A DNA stretch of 64,000 nt. It comes from Anthoceros angustus. Its lineage: Eukaryota; Streptophyta; Anthocerotopsida; Anthocerotales; Anthocerotaceae. Each line of letters opens with the position of its first letter. Within the stretch, counting starts at the first letter, position 1. Both the position numbers and the translations under genes were made by a program. The notes under the pieces were generated by a model that did no database searches, was not told where the DNA came from, and saw only the letters and a program-made list of their open reading frames with translations. The stretch spans positions 310,001-374,000 of the forward strand of contig MU008160.1 in NCBI GenBank assembly GCA_010909165.1. The letters run 5' to 3'. Positions 19,122-31,548 of this stretch are shown here, piece by piece.

Positions 19122-21276
19122 GCTCGTACCCGTTGCACAAGGGGAGAATGTACGGCTCAAATGGCAGGCAGGCAGACTCCAGGCTGGAGCCTGATGGCCA
19201 GATTGATGGGTCCATGTGCATCCAGCAGAAACCAGTCCAGTCTGCAGTACATCCTGCGAGAATTGGCGATGGGCCCGGGGAGTCGTCATCGATTATGCTG
19301 CACAGCCATCATCATCGCCGGGCCATCATATCCCGTCCCTGTATTTACTATTTCATAATTCAGACTCGTTTAAGTTCAATGCTCGTATAACGCGCGGTTA
19401 ACTGACCGCGGTTAGCCTAACCGTGGTCGCAGGCATAGGATTCGAAGATGGCGACCGTTTCTGCAGGTCATTCATGGCGAACGACTTCCAATACTCGACG
19501 GTCAGCATTCGTGCAATCCTCCCTCCAGTTCATTCAATTTCCGCTCCGTTCCGGTCGTGAAACGTTAACACGCCTGCCATCCGCATGCGCAGCTTGTTGG
19601 GCGATAGCGATGGCGATGGCAATGGCAATGGCGATCCATGTTGTCCCCATCTTTGATTCGCGATTTCCGTCCGCCCTCAGGATGCGCTCGCACGGAGCGT
19701 CCTCAGCTTGGCAGGCTCGTGGATTACTATGGAGTTTTGCGCCTTGACGTTTCCTCTCAAGGTGGGTAGCAATGCAGAAGCCTGGCTATGGCGGAGGAGT
19801 CACAGAGACGTCAGGACAGGAGGGTGTAAAGTGCAAACCTTGCTGGGAGCTGTTGGGACCTTGCTGGTCCGCATGCCGCATTCCCCTTGGAGCAGTGGAG
19901 CTTCATGTGTACATTTGTAGTTAGCTAGCTGCCTTGTCTATTCCTCTCTGACTTTGTCTGCCTGGAAGAGAGCGTGATCTGGCACGCTGGCGACAGTCCT
20001 GCGGTGTCCTTGCTCTGCTTGGTTTTGGGTGCGAGCTGCTGTTTTCTGGTCCCGTGCATTTGGTCTAGGGCTGGTCAGTGGTCAGTGTGTCACTCAGTTG
20101 GTGAGCGGCGTGCGGAACATCTGCTATCAGTTTAGCTTTGGGCAGGTACGTCGCAGAAAAGCAGGCAACGGGGAATGTGGTGATGCCGGGCTTGCTGTGA
20201 CTCTGCCCAACTCCAGCAGCTGCCTGGAGAATTCCCGGACGGCAGGCTAGCATTGCAGGCTGGAGTCCGGGGTGCCTCGTTAGTCTCTCTCTCGTTCTCC
20301 TTGCTTTTCACGCCAGAGTGCAACGAATTCCTTCGGTTTGTGTGAGCTTATCTGGCCTTACAACAGTGTCCTCTGCTCCGTGTTCCAGCTGCTGCTGGGC
20401 CTGCTATCTTCTGGGCTGCGATGAATTTGTGAGGTTTCAGACTTGACTGGCAGCGGCCACATCTGTGGTGCCGTCGCTGGTCCACCTCGGCGGAAGTACC
20501 TGACCTTGTGGGTCCTGCCTTCTTGCATCGGACTGCAGCATTCTTTGTCGTATTCAACTCACCCCTCCGGCCACCTCTGTCGTCCACACTCTCTCTCCCA
20601 ACTTTTGAATCAGTCCCTGTTCTCACTACTGCCCGACAGCAGATCTTCTGCCCCTGCTTCCCAGTCTCCTGCCGTCGCACCATCTCCTGCCGTCTCTCCT
20701 CATCTGCTTTCCATCGACGCTGTATGTGTGACCAGTGCTTGGTACCTGTAGCTGCAGCTTGGTATTTTTGCTTGGTAGTAGGAGGCTGCTGGGACCAGTC
20801 GTGGAATTGGTACAGCCTCTGCCTTCTCCCGAGACCAGAATTTGCTGTTCATGTTGTGGGCTATTTCTATCAGGCGCTTGGGTGGGCGGGCGGAGCTCGT
20901 ACTGCAGCAGAGTGCTGTGTAGGAATAGTTGTCTCGAAAGTGGTCCCACCTGGGTCGCCAATGCGTGGTCTTGCGGGCCTCCCCGCAATGCGAAGAAGGC
21001 TGCAGCTCCGAGTTCGCTTCTTCTAGGTAGGACTCGCAGCTGAGGAAATGCGTGGCTGGAATAGCTGCAGAAAAATTCTTGCTCTTGCAACTGGGATGAT
21101 TTTTGTACTGGGTTGTGTTGGGCGTCCGGGATCGCAGCTTTGTGTTGAAGGCTGGGCCAGTGAAGTGGGTGGGAGATGGCGTCATGTCGTGAAGTAGTGT
21201 GTGAAGTGCGTATTGGGTGACTAGAAAGCTCTCGCAATGTGCAGGGATTTGTTGTGGGGTAGATCAGCTTGAGACC
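19122..21276. other. Long non-coding interval upstream of SCAR
   Basis: I find no domain or splice pattern supporting a gene. A 277-codon minus frame at 20626–21459 overlaps SCAR exon 1 antisense and looks spurious. The pyrimidine-rich sequence and GT–AG pairs near 20700–21250 would fit a SCAR promoter and 5' leader, possibly with a leader intron. A short ATGGCA/ATGGCG simple repeat lies at 19609–19635. Confidence 0.4.
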
Positions 21277-24200
21277 ATGCCTCTCGTAAGGTATGAGATT
21301 AGGAGCGAGCATAGCTTGGCAAATCCGGACTTGTACCGGGCAACGAAGGATGAGCCAGAGGGACTTTTGGAAGGTGTTGCCACGGCAGGCCTCGTTGGAA
21401 TAGTCAGGCAAATTGGTGATCTGGCAGAGTATGCATACTGCCCCTGGAATGAAGCCCAAAATGGAGCTGAGGAAGGGTCTCTTTGCGTGCTTGGTATCGC
21501 GTTTGGTGATTGTATTGTTGCCGGTGTTGCAGATTTGCAGCGGACATCTTCCGTGACCTTCATGAAGAAGTCATGGCGGTTTCTGCGAAAGGGCATGATT
21601 TGGCCATCCGAGTGCAGCAGATCGAGGCGGAGATGCCGTCAATTGAGAAGGCATTGCTGTCTGAGACGAACCAGCTGAAGTATGCATACAACGCAGGTAA
21701 AATAGCTCGCTCTCACGCTTGTCTTGCTTCTCCGTCCATGTCAGCTTCCATGCATGATGCTTTGGGCTCTTCAGGTACCGAGTGGCATGCGAGCATTCGA
21801 ACCGATCAAAATCACTGCACTCAAGGAGATCTACCTCGGTTTATAAGGAATTCGTACGAGGAATGTAGAGGACCTCCAAGGCTCTTCCTGTTGGACAAGT
21901 ATGTTGAATGTGTCAAACACAGTCTTAATAGCTTCCTTCAAGTTCTGCTGTGGCTCCATTGTCCTTCAAGGATACTGGGCTATGGAATCCGTCTGTCCCA
22001 ATTCAAACAATCTCTAAATTCTTTGCCTCCTACGAGAGCAGGTTTGATGTGGCCGGTGCTGGAGCGTGTTTAAAGAGGTACACCGACCCATCTTACTTCA
22101 AGACAGAGTGGGCTACCTCTGAGCTCATGAAAGCAGAACGTGAACAAAAGGCCAGAAAGAAGGTACTTTCTCAGCTCGTACTTATGCCAGTAGAGCTGCA
22201 GGTTCCTCAACAGCTTGGCGTCCCTGATTTTCTTGCTTCGTCACTGTGCTGTAGAAAAAGGGTAGGCGTCGGAAGGACAATCCTAACTCTGTGGACACTA
22301 TGCCTGTCACACAGATAAATTCGAGGTATTTAGTTCACCTCATGCATCCATTCCCGTTTATGCAGTGGGTTGAGATTTTTTTGATGTACAAGGTTAGGCT
22401 CACGCTGCCTGTCCTTGATTCTGTAGAGTGCGCTATTCTTCACGAGGTGTTGAGACAGATGGCCCTCCAGGACCTTCTGCCTCCTTAAATTCTGAATATT
22501 TATCAAAGCAGTCACGGGAAGCCCAACCCCCCAGTCGAAGACCAGAAGCAGAGACGCAGACAAGGGTAGCTCCACCAGCTCGCCGAGGTACAGAATCAGC
22601 TTCCAAGACGGAATATTTAAAACAGCCCCGGTTAGGTCTGCCTCCTGGTCGAACTATGGAAATTGGGGGTGGAAAAGGATCTGCTAAAGCAGAGCAGCAG
22701 GGTAAGACATCAAAAGATGTGCCCCAGTGACTAAAGGTGGGAACAGATGCTCTGGCCAAACGTCAAATTTCTCCAATTCCAGAACAGTTAGCATTGCAGA
22801 TAAGGGAAACCATTGCAAGAGGAGCTGGTGACAACTCCCAAGTTACATCTGCAAAGTTGCCTCCATCAAGACATACAAGGCAACCATCTGGATCTGATAC
22901 TTTAAGTTCTCCGAGTGTAGTGTCCGCAGTCCAGGTGGACGAGCCACTCAAACTCAATGCGAAGGAGATTGAAGCTGAAACACTGTCTGGTAGATTTGTG
23001 AGGGTCCACCCAAAATTAGATTTGATTTCAGAAACAAATGTGGCTAACTCAAAGGGCAGGTCAGCAGATTTTATCAGGTTGACGACAAAGCTCAGTCGAT
23101 ACCTCCATTGGATCGACCGACTGGGCATGAGCAGGTCCAAACTTCTACTAATGACGAGCAGGAACTGCTTGTCAAGCCCCTATCAAACCGCTTTGAGAGC
23201 CAAGGAGTAGAGCAGATTCCACCAGCAGATGCAGCAGAAGATCTTACAGGTGATGCAGATCACTTTTTGGATGCACTTGCAACCATGGAGTCAGACGGGG
23301 AGACAGATGCAGAACCCAGGACTTCTGGAGCACAGCCACCTCTGGACGCTCAAGCTACTTCTGCTCCCAGCAGCCAAGATACTGTGGTTCATAAAACCTT
23401 GACAAATGAAGAGGACTCAGAGACACACGCTGTCGACAGTCCTAAGGGAATTGCGGCCCTGGATACAGAGGCATCAGCAAACAGCCCGGCAGACTCATTG
23501 GCATCTCCAAGACCAACTACCTTTAATGAGGCCCTTCCATCACCTTCACTAACTGTGGATTCTTCTGAATTGATGAGTCCGTCTAGTGAAGGGACATATT
23601 TAGTTGACGAAGGTGAAGAGTCCGTCTTGACTCCAACAGGACAGGGTCTAGCAAGGGTTGCAGAGGAGCTGCCTAGTTCCAGTGAAGCAGCCTTGCCAGG
23701 TGAAGTCCAGCCCGGCTCTAAAGTCAGTGAACCGTTGATTTCGAGTGGAACAGCTCAAGGACCTCCATCCTCTAGTACCCAGTTTGCTATGCCTTCTAGA
23801 CAGCCGCCAAGTCCACCTAGTTTTAGTAAACCAGTCATCTCTCCCAGAGAGGTTGTAGGACCTCCCAGAGATGCAACTGGATCCCTTGTCAACAAGATTC
23901 ATCTACCCGCAGTTGACCCACCAAGTCCCTCTGGGACAGTCGTAGTGCTTCCTTCACCTGTTAATGCTCTGGGCTCTCCTTGGGATCTCGTAAGTCCAGC
24001 TGGGTCTACATCTGACCTCTCGTCTCCTCGGAGGTTTGAGGGTTCTGCTAGAGAAGTTTTGAGTCCCACCGCATCTAACGCCTCTGGAGAAGATCTTGCA
24101 CCCAAGTTAACGAGCCCTGATGTAACCGCTGAAATTGCGTTGCCTGCAGAGGACCTGCCAACGGTTCTGAAGCCCCTTGGCAGCGAGTTGTTGAGTCCCT

Positions 24201-25941
24201 CTAGAATTGGTCCTCCTCTTTCTTCTCCAAGCACAACTGTGTCAGAAGAAGCTGCTGAAGTTGTGACAGAGTTACCTGCAGTTAGCTCTACTCCAGAGAC
24301 GTCCCTGCCAGATGAGTACCATGATATGACAGCAAGTTTGAACAAGGACCAAGGAGGTGGTGGAGACTTGAAAGAAGCTGTCGGTACAGATGTTGCAGAA
24401 CAGGAGGTGAAGGACGGAGACGCAGAAAAACCCGAACAACTCACAGAAGGTGACCAGCTGGCTGAGGAAGTATTGTCCCAGGACTTTGAAGGTCACCAGG
24501 ACCAGCACATCACAAAGGAATATCAGCTAAGGCGGAGGAACTGACTGCTGGTGTAGCAGATGAACAGGTCACCCATGAAGAAGAGCTCTGCTGTTGACCC
24601 CTTCTCCATCTGCTCTCATCGGAAGACGAAGTTGAGGAGGAACTGGATGAGGAGCTTGCTGAAGCTGCCAGATCTAGCCGTCTGTCTCCTCCTCGTGCCC
24701 CTCCTCCTCGTGCCCCTAGTCCTCCCGTTCCTCCAAGTCCTCCCAGTTCTCAAAGTCCGAAAGCCCATAAATTCTCGGTGTTAGATCCACTGTCCCTTTC
24801 TGACACTGAAGCCAATGATCCTGACCTTTCCCCTGGAGGAAGTGATGGATCATCTCCCAAGTCTTCTATTTTCAGTGCCTCCATTCACCCATGTCTCCCC
24901 ACTCCATGGTCGAAAGTTACTGGATTCACCAGGGTCTCAGGTGCCAGGAGCTTTCGTGCCTCAGATGTCTTAGATCCTACATCCCCGACCCATAGTCCAA
25001 GACCGGAACTCCAAAGATCACCAACTGCGAAGTCATTACCGGAGATAATGCCGCCAGTTCCCCCCTTGAATCCTGGTCAGTGGCACGAGAGGAAACCGAG
25101 TATCCCTTTAGAGTTCGGGAGATCTCCTTCTAGAAACCCTCCTCCTCCTCCTCCTATTCCCTCGACCCGGACTAAACAACCCTCTCCACCTCCTGCACCT
25201 ATGCCAACGAGGCGAGCCCCAATTGCAGGTGAACAAGATGCACTCATGGATGCTATTGCTGCACATGACAGAAGCCAGGTAGGAGGCGGTGAACGGTTTG
25301 TACCTACCAGTGTCATTCCGCAATTGACCCTTCCTATGCTGCCCAATAGTGCAGATACAATCCATTCATGTCTCGTTTTAAAATGCTGGCTCCCCCCATC
25401 TTACGCTTGATGCAGTAGTACTTCACTTGTTCCCATGCAAGCTCTACTCACGGCTGACTTCCGTTTTCTGTCGTTGATCTCTGCAGCTACGAAAGGTTTC
25501 TCTCCCATTGCAGGCCTCCCCAAGCAGGAGCTCTCCAACCCAAGATAGGGAAGGCCTTCTTCAGCAAATAAGGTCGCAGGTTGTGAGCTGAACTTTCCTG
25601 TTTGCCCATCTTGCTGAACTTTCCTGTCTGCCCATGTTGCTACATAATCATGTTCGTGCTACGAGCTTGCTCCTTCATTGTCACAGTCATTCAGTTTGCG
25701 GAAACGAAGTCTTCCCCAGGGTGCAGCCAGAAAGCTTGCAGCGTCCGGTGACAAACATAAACGTAGCAGCCATACTGGAGAAGGCCAATGCCATCCGTCA
25801 GGTAAGGGTTCTTGCCAATGCAAACTTTTGTGACTCTCCTCGTGTTGGAGATACATGGTGACTGACATGGAGTCGTGCCAGGCCTTCACTGGAAGTGACG
25901 ATGAAGACGACGAGGATGACCGGTGGAGTGATACAACGTAG
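21277..25941 (+). CDS. SCAR: SCAR/WAVE protein (Arp2/3 activator)
   Basis: Twelve exons join in phase to about 1,144 residues: 21277–21428, 21533–21696, 21775–21898, 22042–22162, 22255–22325, 22427–22701, 22783–22997, 23060–24491, 24626–25278, 25487–25579, 25727–25801, 25882–25941. The N-terminal SCAR homology domain is clear ([77 protein letters not shown]), which binds the WAVE complex. About residue 440 is the plant block [16 protein letters not shown] Ser/Pro-rich middle follows. The C-terminal VCA module has a WH2-like [26 protein letters not shown] and an acidic tail [12 protein letters not shown] with the tryptophan that contacts Arp2/3. It drives branched actin nucleation downstream of ROP signalling. 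Introns at 22702 and 24492 are chosen because they remove in-frame stops; the 24492 donor (GTCACC) is weak. Confidence 0.92.
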
Positions 25942-26197
25942 CAGAGAATGAGGCAAACCGTCTTGTTCTTTAGCTCAGTATTTATATAGGCAGCCACAAT
26001 TCTTTCCTCTCAGGTCCTCAGCTTGTGCCCGTGAAGATCATTCTCACAGCCTGGCTGTTTGGGAGCGGCTTGTACCACTTACTTCCTAGATTTCTGGATT
26101 ATTAGGCAGAAACTGCTGTAGTGTAGGTGGGCTGCTGCGGCTATCGCCAAGGGACTCTGCTCGCCTCGCGAAAGCCCTAAGGTGTTGAGCATTTTGA

Positions 26198-27277
26198 ATG
26201 AAATCCCTGCTGAAATGCTGTGATGGTTCATCCATGGCCATGTCTTCGGCAGTGTGCATCTCTTCCTCTCCCGTCTTCCCTTCCTTCTCCAGGGCAGACG
26301 CATTCCAAGCAAAGGGCAACTGGATTCCTGTGCGTTGCTCGGTGAGTGATCGAGAGAGCAGGCCAAGGTTGCATCTTCCGTGCTCTGAACCGGGGTGTGG
26401 AGGCAGGAGATCCGTGCAAGACGGATGTCGCCGCATTTCAGCCTTGCCATTGGGAGCCAGTCCAGCCGATGGCGAGGAATCAGAGGATGCAGAAGGGGGA
26501 TTGGGGGAAGGTGCCGTGGTGTTCAAGCGCGGCGCAACTCGGCAGCACTACGAGGTGGAGAGCTCGCTGGAGAGCTTGGGGTTGCCGGCTCTGTCCTCGG
26601 AGCTCTCCAGAACAGCCGCCATTTCAATGGGCCTGAAGGCGGCAGAATCCGACTCCGCCACCCCCGTCTCCATCTCCTGGAACGTGAGGAAGGAGGGCAG
26701 GGATCTGCGGCTCAACGGAGTGGCCAGAACCGCCATCTCCGCCATATGCAACAGGTGAGTGTCGGGTTGTTGCTGTGCAAGCCCTTGCAATGCAGGACGG
26801 GATAGGGAGGATGGAAGTGCAGTGAATGTGCGTTCTTGTGTTGTGTGTGTGTGTAACAGATGCTTGGCTCCGATGGCGGAGCGGATTTCTGGAGAGTTCT
26901 CCCTTCTGCTGACGGAAAAGCCTGTGGAGGAGCCGACACAGGAGAAGCTGGGGGTGGTGCTGGGAGCGCTGGGGCAGGGGCAGGACCTGGATGAAGAGGC
27001 GCTCGGCATGCTGGACCTGGATTTGGATGACAAGATGCATTTTCCGCGGGAGGCGTCTCAACTGGACATCTCCAAGTACATCCGAGACACCGTGCATTTG
27101 GAGATTCCAGCCAAATCGATCTGTGTGGAAGCTTGCAAAGGACTGTGCCTGAGCTGCGGGGTCAACCTCAACAGGTCTTCCTGTAAGTGCGTGCTGAAGG
27201 AGAAGGACGATGGCAGGTGGGATGCTTTAGAGCAGCTAAGGAAGCAATTGCGGGAGCAGGAGGGGAGGGCGGATTAG
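26198..27277 (+). CDS. YceD/DUF177 protein, plastid
   Basis: Two exons (26198–26754, 26860–27277) give 324 residues. The C-terminal half is a DUF177 domain: LDLDLDD then IRDTVHLEIPAKSICVEACK, GLCLSCGVNLN and CKC, the cysteine set typical of YceD proteins, ending in DDGRWDALEQLRKQL. YceD-type proteins are needed for accumulation of 23S rRNA and large ribosomal subunits in bacteria and plastids. The first about 60 residues are Ser/Arg-rich and low in acids, fitting a transit peptide. A start at the later ATG of MAMSSAVC (about 26234) is also possible. The gene follows SCAR by about 260 bases on the same strand. Confidence 0.88.
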
Positions 27278-27892
27278 TGACTCGTGTTTGCTCATTCCCG
27301 CAAGTACCCCGCTGTATCCTTGAGTTGAGGATACCTGTGGTTGAGGCTCACCTTGTTCTGCTTCCTCTGCACTTGCGGACTGAAGTGTCATCGTAGGGTC
27401 CTTGTCCTCCTTGGATATTCAAGCCACAAGCTGAGGGCTGAGGGCTGAGGCTTGAGGAAGAGTCGGAGGACTGGGATGGATGGAAAATTCGTGGCTTAGG
27501 CGCTGGGATGCTACAACGGCAGCTGGTCTGGATGGGATAGACCAACTAGGATAGTGGAGGCCTCCAATGTGAATGCAACTCAAGCTTGATTGATAAAGGG
27601 AATTATGGAGCAATACCACCGGGACTGCCGGGCAATGCCTGCTACATTGAGCGGGCAGGCTTCTTCCGCCCATATCCAAGCTTCCTTATTCCGTTTGACC
27701 CTGTTTGACTGACTCACCGAATCTGTCCAACATCAACACCCATGAGGAATCTCGTCTGAAATACCGTGCCATTTTGTGCGCATTCCACAAGAAATGCCAA
27801 ATGTTAACCTTCTTGGACCTCTGTTTAAGTAGCCTTTCGAACTTACGAGCTCTTTAGTAAGACAGGCTTGTTTGTAACGTATTTTCTGAGAG
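27278..27892. other. No gene seen
   Basis: Downstream region of the YceD gene. A short GAGGGCTGAG simple repeat at about 27430–27450 is the only structure. Base composition shifts to AT-rich after about 27700. Confidence 0.4.
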
Positions 27893-28414
27893 ATGATGAA
27901 ACGCATTTTCCAGTACATTATTTTGGTTTTGGTACTATTGTGGCGTTCTGCAGATCAAGACCACGTTGATGCACTTTGTGTGCCTGATGAACTGCCTGAT
28001 GAATCGGATTGGGCAGTCATCTTTTATGCTTTTGCAGAATGTACCTTGATTTCAGCATCCTTGTTTGGAAATAGTGGCAATTCTTGTGGGTCATGTTATG
28101 ATGTTGGGAGTGAAATCACCAAAGCATCTGCTCAAATAATAATAAGGCCTGAGTCTTCAATCTCATTAGTTTTTTATGAATTAAAATCTTGCAATGGCAA
28201 TGTGAAATTTGTCGCTCCACAACCGAAGAATGATGGTCCAAATCTTTCACAAGCTGAGGATGCACCACCAAGACCTTCCAATCTACCTCCAAATTCTTTC
28301 TTTGTGAAGTGTATAAGAAATGTTGGACTTCCAAATCCAGGTAAATATCCAAGTCCGTTTTCAAAGCTTCCATGGCAAAAAACAGGCTTTATGAAAATAA
28401 ATTGGGATGTTTAG
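27893..28414 (+). CDS. Hypothetical 173-aa protein, possibly element-derived
   Basis: An uninterrupted frame with ATG ATG start in AT-rich DNA. The N-terminus is hydrophobic (FQYIILVLVLLW), as for a signal peptide or membrane anchor. Six cysteines follow, including CGSC. The C-terminus (LPWQKTGFMKINWDV) resembles the segment that precedes RNase H domains in plant LINE-type elements, so this may be a retroelement fragment. There is no neighbour context. I would not assign a function. Confidence 0.3.
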   Translation: MMKRIFQYIILVLVLLWRSADQDHVDALCVPDELPDESDWAVIFYAFAECTLISASLFGNSGNSCGSCYDVGSEITKASAQIIIRPESSISLVFYELKSCNGNVKFVAPQPKNDGPNLSQAEDAPPRPSNLPPNSFFVKCIRNVGLPNPGKYPSPFSKLPWQKTGFMKINWDV

Positions 28415-28844
28415 GATGACGGACAATTCATATTTATTCTCATCATTCAATAAATATTCTCTTTGTATCATCTACTTTTAGGAAGAAATATTATCTACAC
28501 CTATTTACATGTACTATAATAATACAAGTGAACTATCAATGTAAGAAGAAAACATAATTATTTGATATGTATAAAAAAAATTCTTTCTTTGATGTTATTG
28601 AAATCCATATAAACAATAGGGAACCTAAGATTCTTTCATTCCATATATTTCCTTAATGTGAACACATTCTACAGTATCTGCGTGATTTATGCGGAGAGGT
28701 GATGTACCAATTCTTCATACATTTTGAGTACATGCTGATTTCAAATAAACATTGCAGAATATACTATAGCCACTTAACAATAGAGTTTTTAATCTCATCT
28801 CTTAATTTTTTCGCGCGATACTTTATGACATATATAAATATAAA

Positions 28845-28962
28845 TAAATATACATGGAGACTTTATAAATATGCAGAGATGAGAAGTCCCATATACACCA
28901 TGGCTATGGGGAACAGCCCTCTAGAGGGTCCTGGGCTAAGGGGGACTAGACCCCGAATGATT
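28845..28962. repeat. Dispersed repeat, copy 2
   Basis: Aligns with 1084–1205: AAATAAATATACATGGA then GACTTTATAAAT, GATGAGAAGTCCC, CCCTCTAGAGGG and AAGGGGGACTAGACCCC. Confidence 0.6.
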
Positions 28963-29138
28963 ACTTTGAACTTACCTACAGCTCCGAGGATGTCATAGTT
29001 TAGAATAGGGAAGGGCCTATTGACCATCGGAGCTGAAGATGTTATGTTCATCACCTTCAAAGTTGTCTTGAAAATTGCGTTTGGCAATAGCCTTTGCAGA
29101 GCAATTGATGCTCGTTGCTGGAAGAAAACCACCACACA

Positions 29139-29340
29139 GGAATGTCATCAATACCTATATAAATTTCTTATAAGCTCAAAGAAATCTTTCTTATCTAGAT
29201 TTGAGTCTCTAAGAGTCCAAATCACTTGTGTTATAGTAGGAATGTCATCAATACCTATATAAATTCCTTATAATCTCAAAGAAATCTTTCTTATCTAGCT
29301 TTGAGTCTCAAAGAGTCCAAATCACTTGTGTCATAGTAGG
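29139..29340. repeat. 100-base tandem duplication
   Basis: Two 100-base units (about 29141–29240 and 29241–29340), each starting AATGTCATCAATACCTATAT and ending TCATAGTAGG or TTATAGTAGG, with few substitutions. Confidence 0.9.
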
Positions 29341-29707
29341 TTCATATGTACATCTATTTCTATGATAAGTACTACAGAGTAGAGGTTGTTTTAGAGGCTT
29401 TATGGCTGGTCTGGTGCCGAATAACTCCATTGAGAGAGTCCAGCCCGCGCTCAACAAAAGGCCAACATTGTTTCTCACTCAAGCCACAGTAGTGGTGATT
29501 TGCCCGCCTAGTATGTGGCTTAGTGATAGTGAAGGGCTCACCTAAATGGATCAATGATAGTGATATAGGGCAACAGTACACTCGACCCGGGAAGGTCAGT
29601 GAGAGTAATTCAGTGCACTGAAGTGGCACCCCAATTGGGACTTGCCTACCCTAGAATCACAAAGTCAATGAAATCTCATTACTAGGGTGCTTTTTATCTT
29701 GCGACTT

Positions 29708-29885
29708 AGTTTTTTTCTTGCTGAAAAATTTGTACACACTTTATAAAAAAGAGATATTACAATATAGTTCATCAAGGGAGTGTAATAAAAGGAGAACAAG
29801 CTTAGTTTTTCCTTGCTGGAAAAGTTTGTACACACTTTATGAAGAAGAACATCATCAAAGGAGTGTAATAAAAGCAGAACAAGTA
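29708..29885. repeat. Imperfect duplication of about 90 bases
   Basis: Two diverged copies: TTTTCTTGCTGAAAAATTTG at about 29712 and TTTTCCTTGCTGGAAAAGTTTG at about 29806, each followed by TACACACTTTAT and later GGAGTGTAATAAAA. Confidence 0.75.
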
Positions 29886-30827
29886 TATGAAATGTGTGAA
29901 ATGAACCTCCAGGAGGCAAACAAAAGGAACTCTCGGCCAACAACCTAAGCAAAGGAAGACTCAAAAAGACCCAAAAAGCGATAGAGATTGCACTGAGTCA
30001 TCCTAAGCATATATTCGCAAAGTTCTTATTTTCTCAAGCTTTGGTCTAAACTCCCCTGAATACACCAAGCATGAAATTTATGGTACTCAAATGATCTCTA
30101 AATATGGAAACATAGACGAAGAAAGAAACAAAAAAGGAAGGTACATAAATAGTGGGAACAGGTCAAATCCTAGAAGAGAAAAAAAAAAAGGTGATATAAA
30201 AAAAACAAAAAAAAACAAGAAGTTATTTTCGTCTTTATGGCTTATCAGCGAGTTATTGATGATAAGAGTTGGTAACAGTGATCCATGCCTTAACCAAAGC
30301 TCTAATACATGAACATACCAAGGTAGTTTTGTACACTCCACATGCCACCCGTGTGTTCTGTAAGAGTGTCGATCCAACCTTATGACATAGCGTTGCCACT
30401 TGAACTTCAAAGAAAATTAGTAAAAGAATAAATTACCTAAAATATATTAAAATTTTATAAATAAATAAATAAATTTTCAATCTCATACTTTTAGGTTCTT
30501 TGAGCCCTGATACCTTGAACTAATTACCAAATATACTAGACTAGTATTAGTAGAATATTGTATATCATCGATATTAAGTGCATAATCCTCGATATTATAC
30601 TATACATGTAGTGTTCCTACATACCAAATTGTGGTGCCGAGTAAAGCTAGGTATTGAGATATCTTATTAGGAGTAGTTGTGTGCTGTGTGTTGTGGTATC
30701 TTTTTAAGTTTTGTGAGTTTGTTGTATTGTTTATCATAGATTTAATTTATCCTCTTCCATGGTTTAACCCTTGCGAGTTCAGATGGAAGCTTGATAGCTG
30801 TAGAATTTCAAAGTGAATGCTTGCAAA
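29886..30827. other. AT-rich intergenic sequence
   Basis: Poly-A and AAAAAC simple tracts lie at 30180–30220 and AAATAAATAAAT at 30457–30470. No gene is recognised. Confidence 0.4.
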
Positions 30828-30904
30828 AGACGACCAAGCTTCCGTGATTTCGTAGCACTTAGCTCTTGCTAAGTTCTACGAATGGGCGGAAGCTTGGCCG
30901 TCTC
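30828..30904. repeat. Foldback hairpin, arms of about 33 bases
   Basis: AGACGACCAAGCTTCCG at the left pairs with CGGAAGCTTGGCCGTCT at the right, and TTTCGTAGCACTTAGC pairs with GCTAAGTTCTACGAA inside, leaving a loop of about 6 bases (TCTTGC region). A few mismatches and a two-base bulge interrupt the stem. It could be a small RNA precursor or a tiny inverted-repeat element. Confidence 0.75.
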
Positions 30905-31548
30905 ATATCTGCACATGGAGAATCAACGCGCGTAACACATTAGCGGGACTGACCCTCATGCGGCTTGTTTTTCTAATTAGATTTCTACATACAAGCAGAG
31001 CTGCATTTATGCCGGTGTTTTCGCATGAGCATCGACCCGACGCGACGATCGGCTCCCGTTCTTTCACTGCGATTCTTCTTACAATAGGCATTTCAGTCTG
31101 GTTTGTTATCAATTCTCAATCACATCCTTTGTCTTACCCTACAAACGATCCGGCAGACTGTGCGCAAACCCATGAACCAAAAACCAGACTCCCATCCACA
31201 CCGGAATCCCATTACACAACGAAATCGACCTCACTGAGGCTTGAAGGAAACAGGAGCGGGCAATCCCGCTTCTCAAAAAAAAAAAAGCGGTTTTCTGCCG
31301 CCGTGCCCTGATCCCCTGATCACCATGGGCAGACTGCAGCCTTGGCGAAACCAGCCTTATTAGAATTATTCGTGTAGAAAATTAAGTAAACTGACTTAAC
31401 CTTCATTAACTAACGTCATACTCGAACAGCCCTAAACCTCGACTGGCTTTCGGTTTGTCGCTTTGCAGTGCGAAGGAGGTGGAGGATGGCGTCTGCGTAG
31501 CGCTTTGCAGACTGGACTCGGCCTTCGGGGCCTCCGTTGGGGGGAGGG
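30905..31548. promoter_or_regulatory. Upstream region of the uS3m gene
   Basis: No separate gene is supported. The 117-codon frame at 30958–31311 ends in a poly-A tract and looks incidental. The sequence becomes GC-rich from about 31430 on approach to the uS3m start. Confidence 0.35.

Noticed and set aside
20626-21459. 277-codon open frame on the minus strand
   Set aside because: It overlaps SCAR exon 1 antisense, has no recognisable domain, and its composition (Thr/Ser/Pro/His) is that of an antisense shadow.
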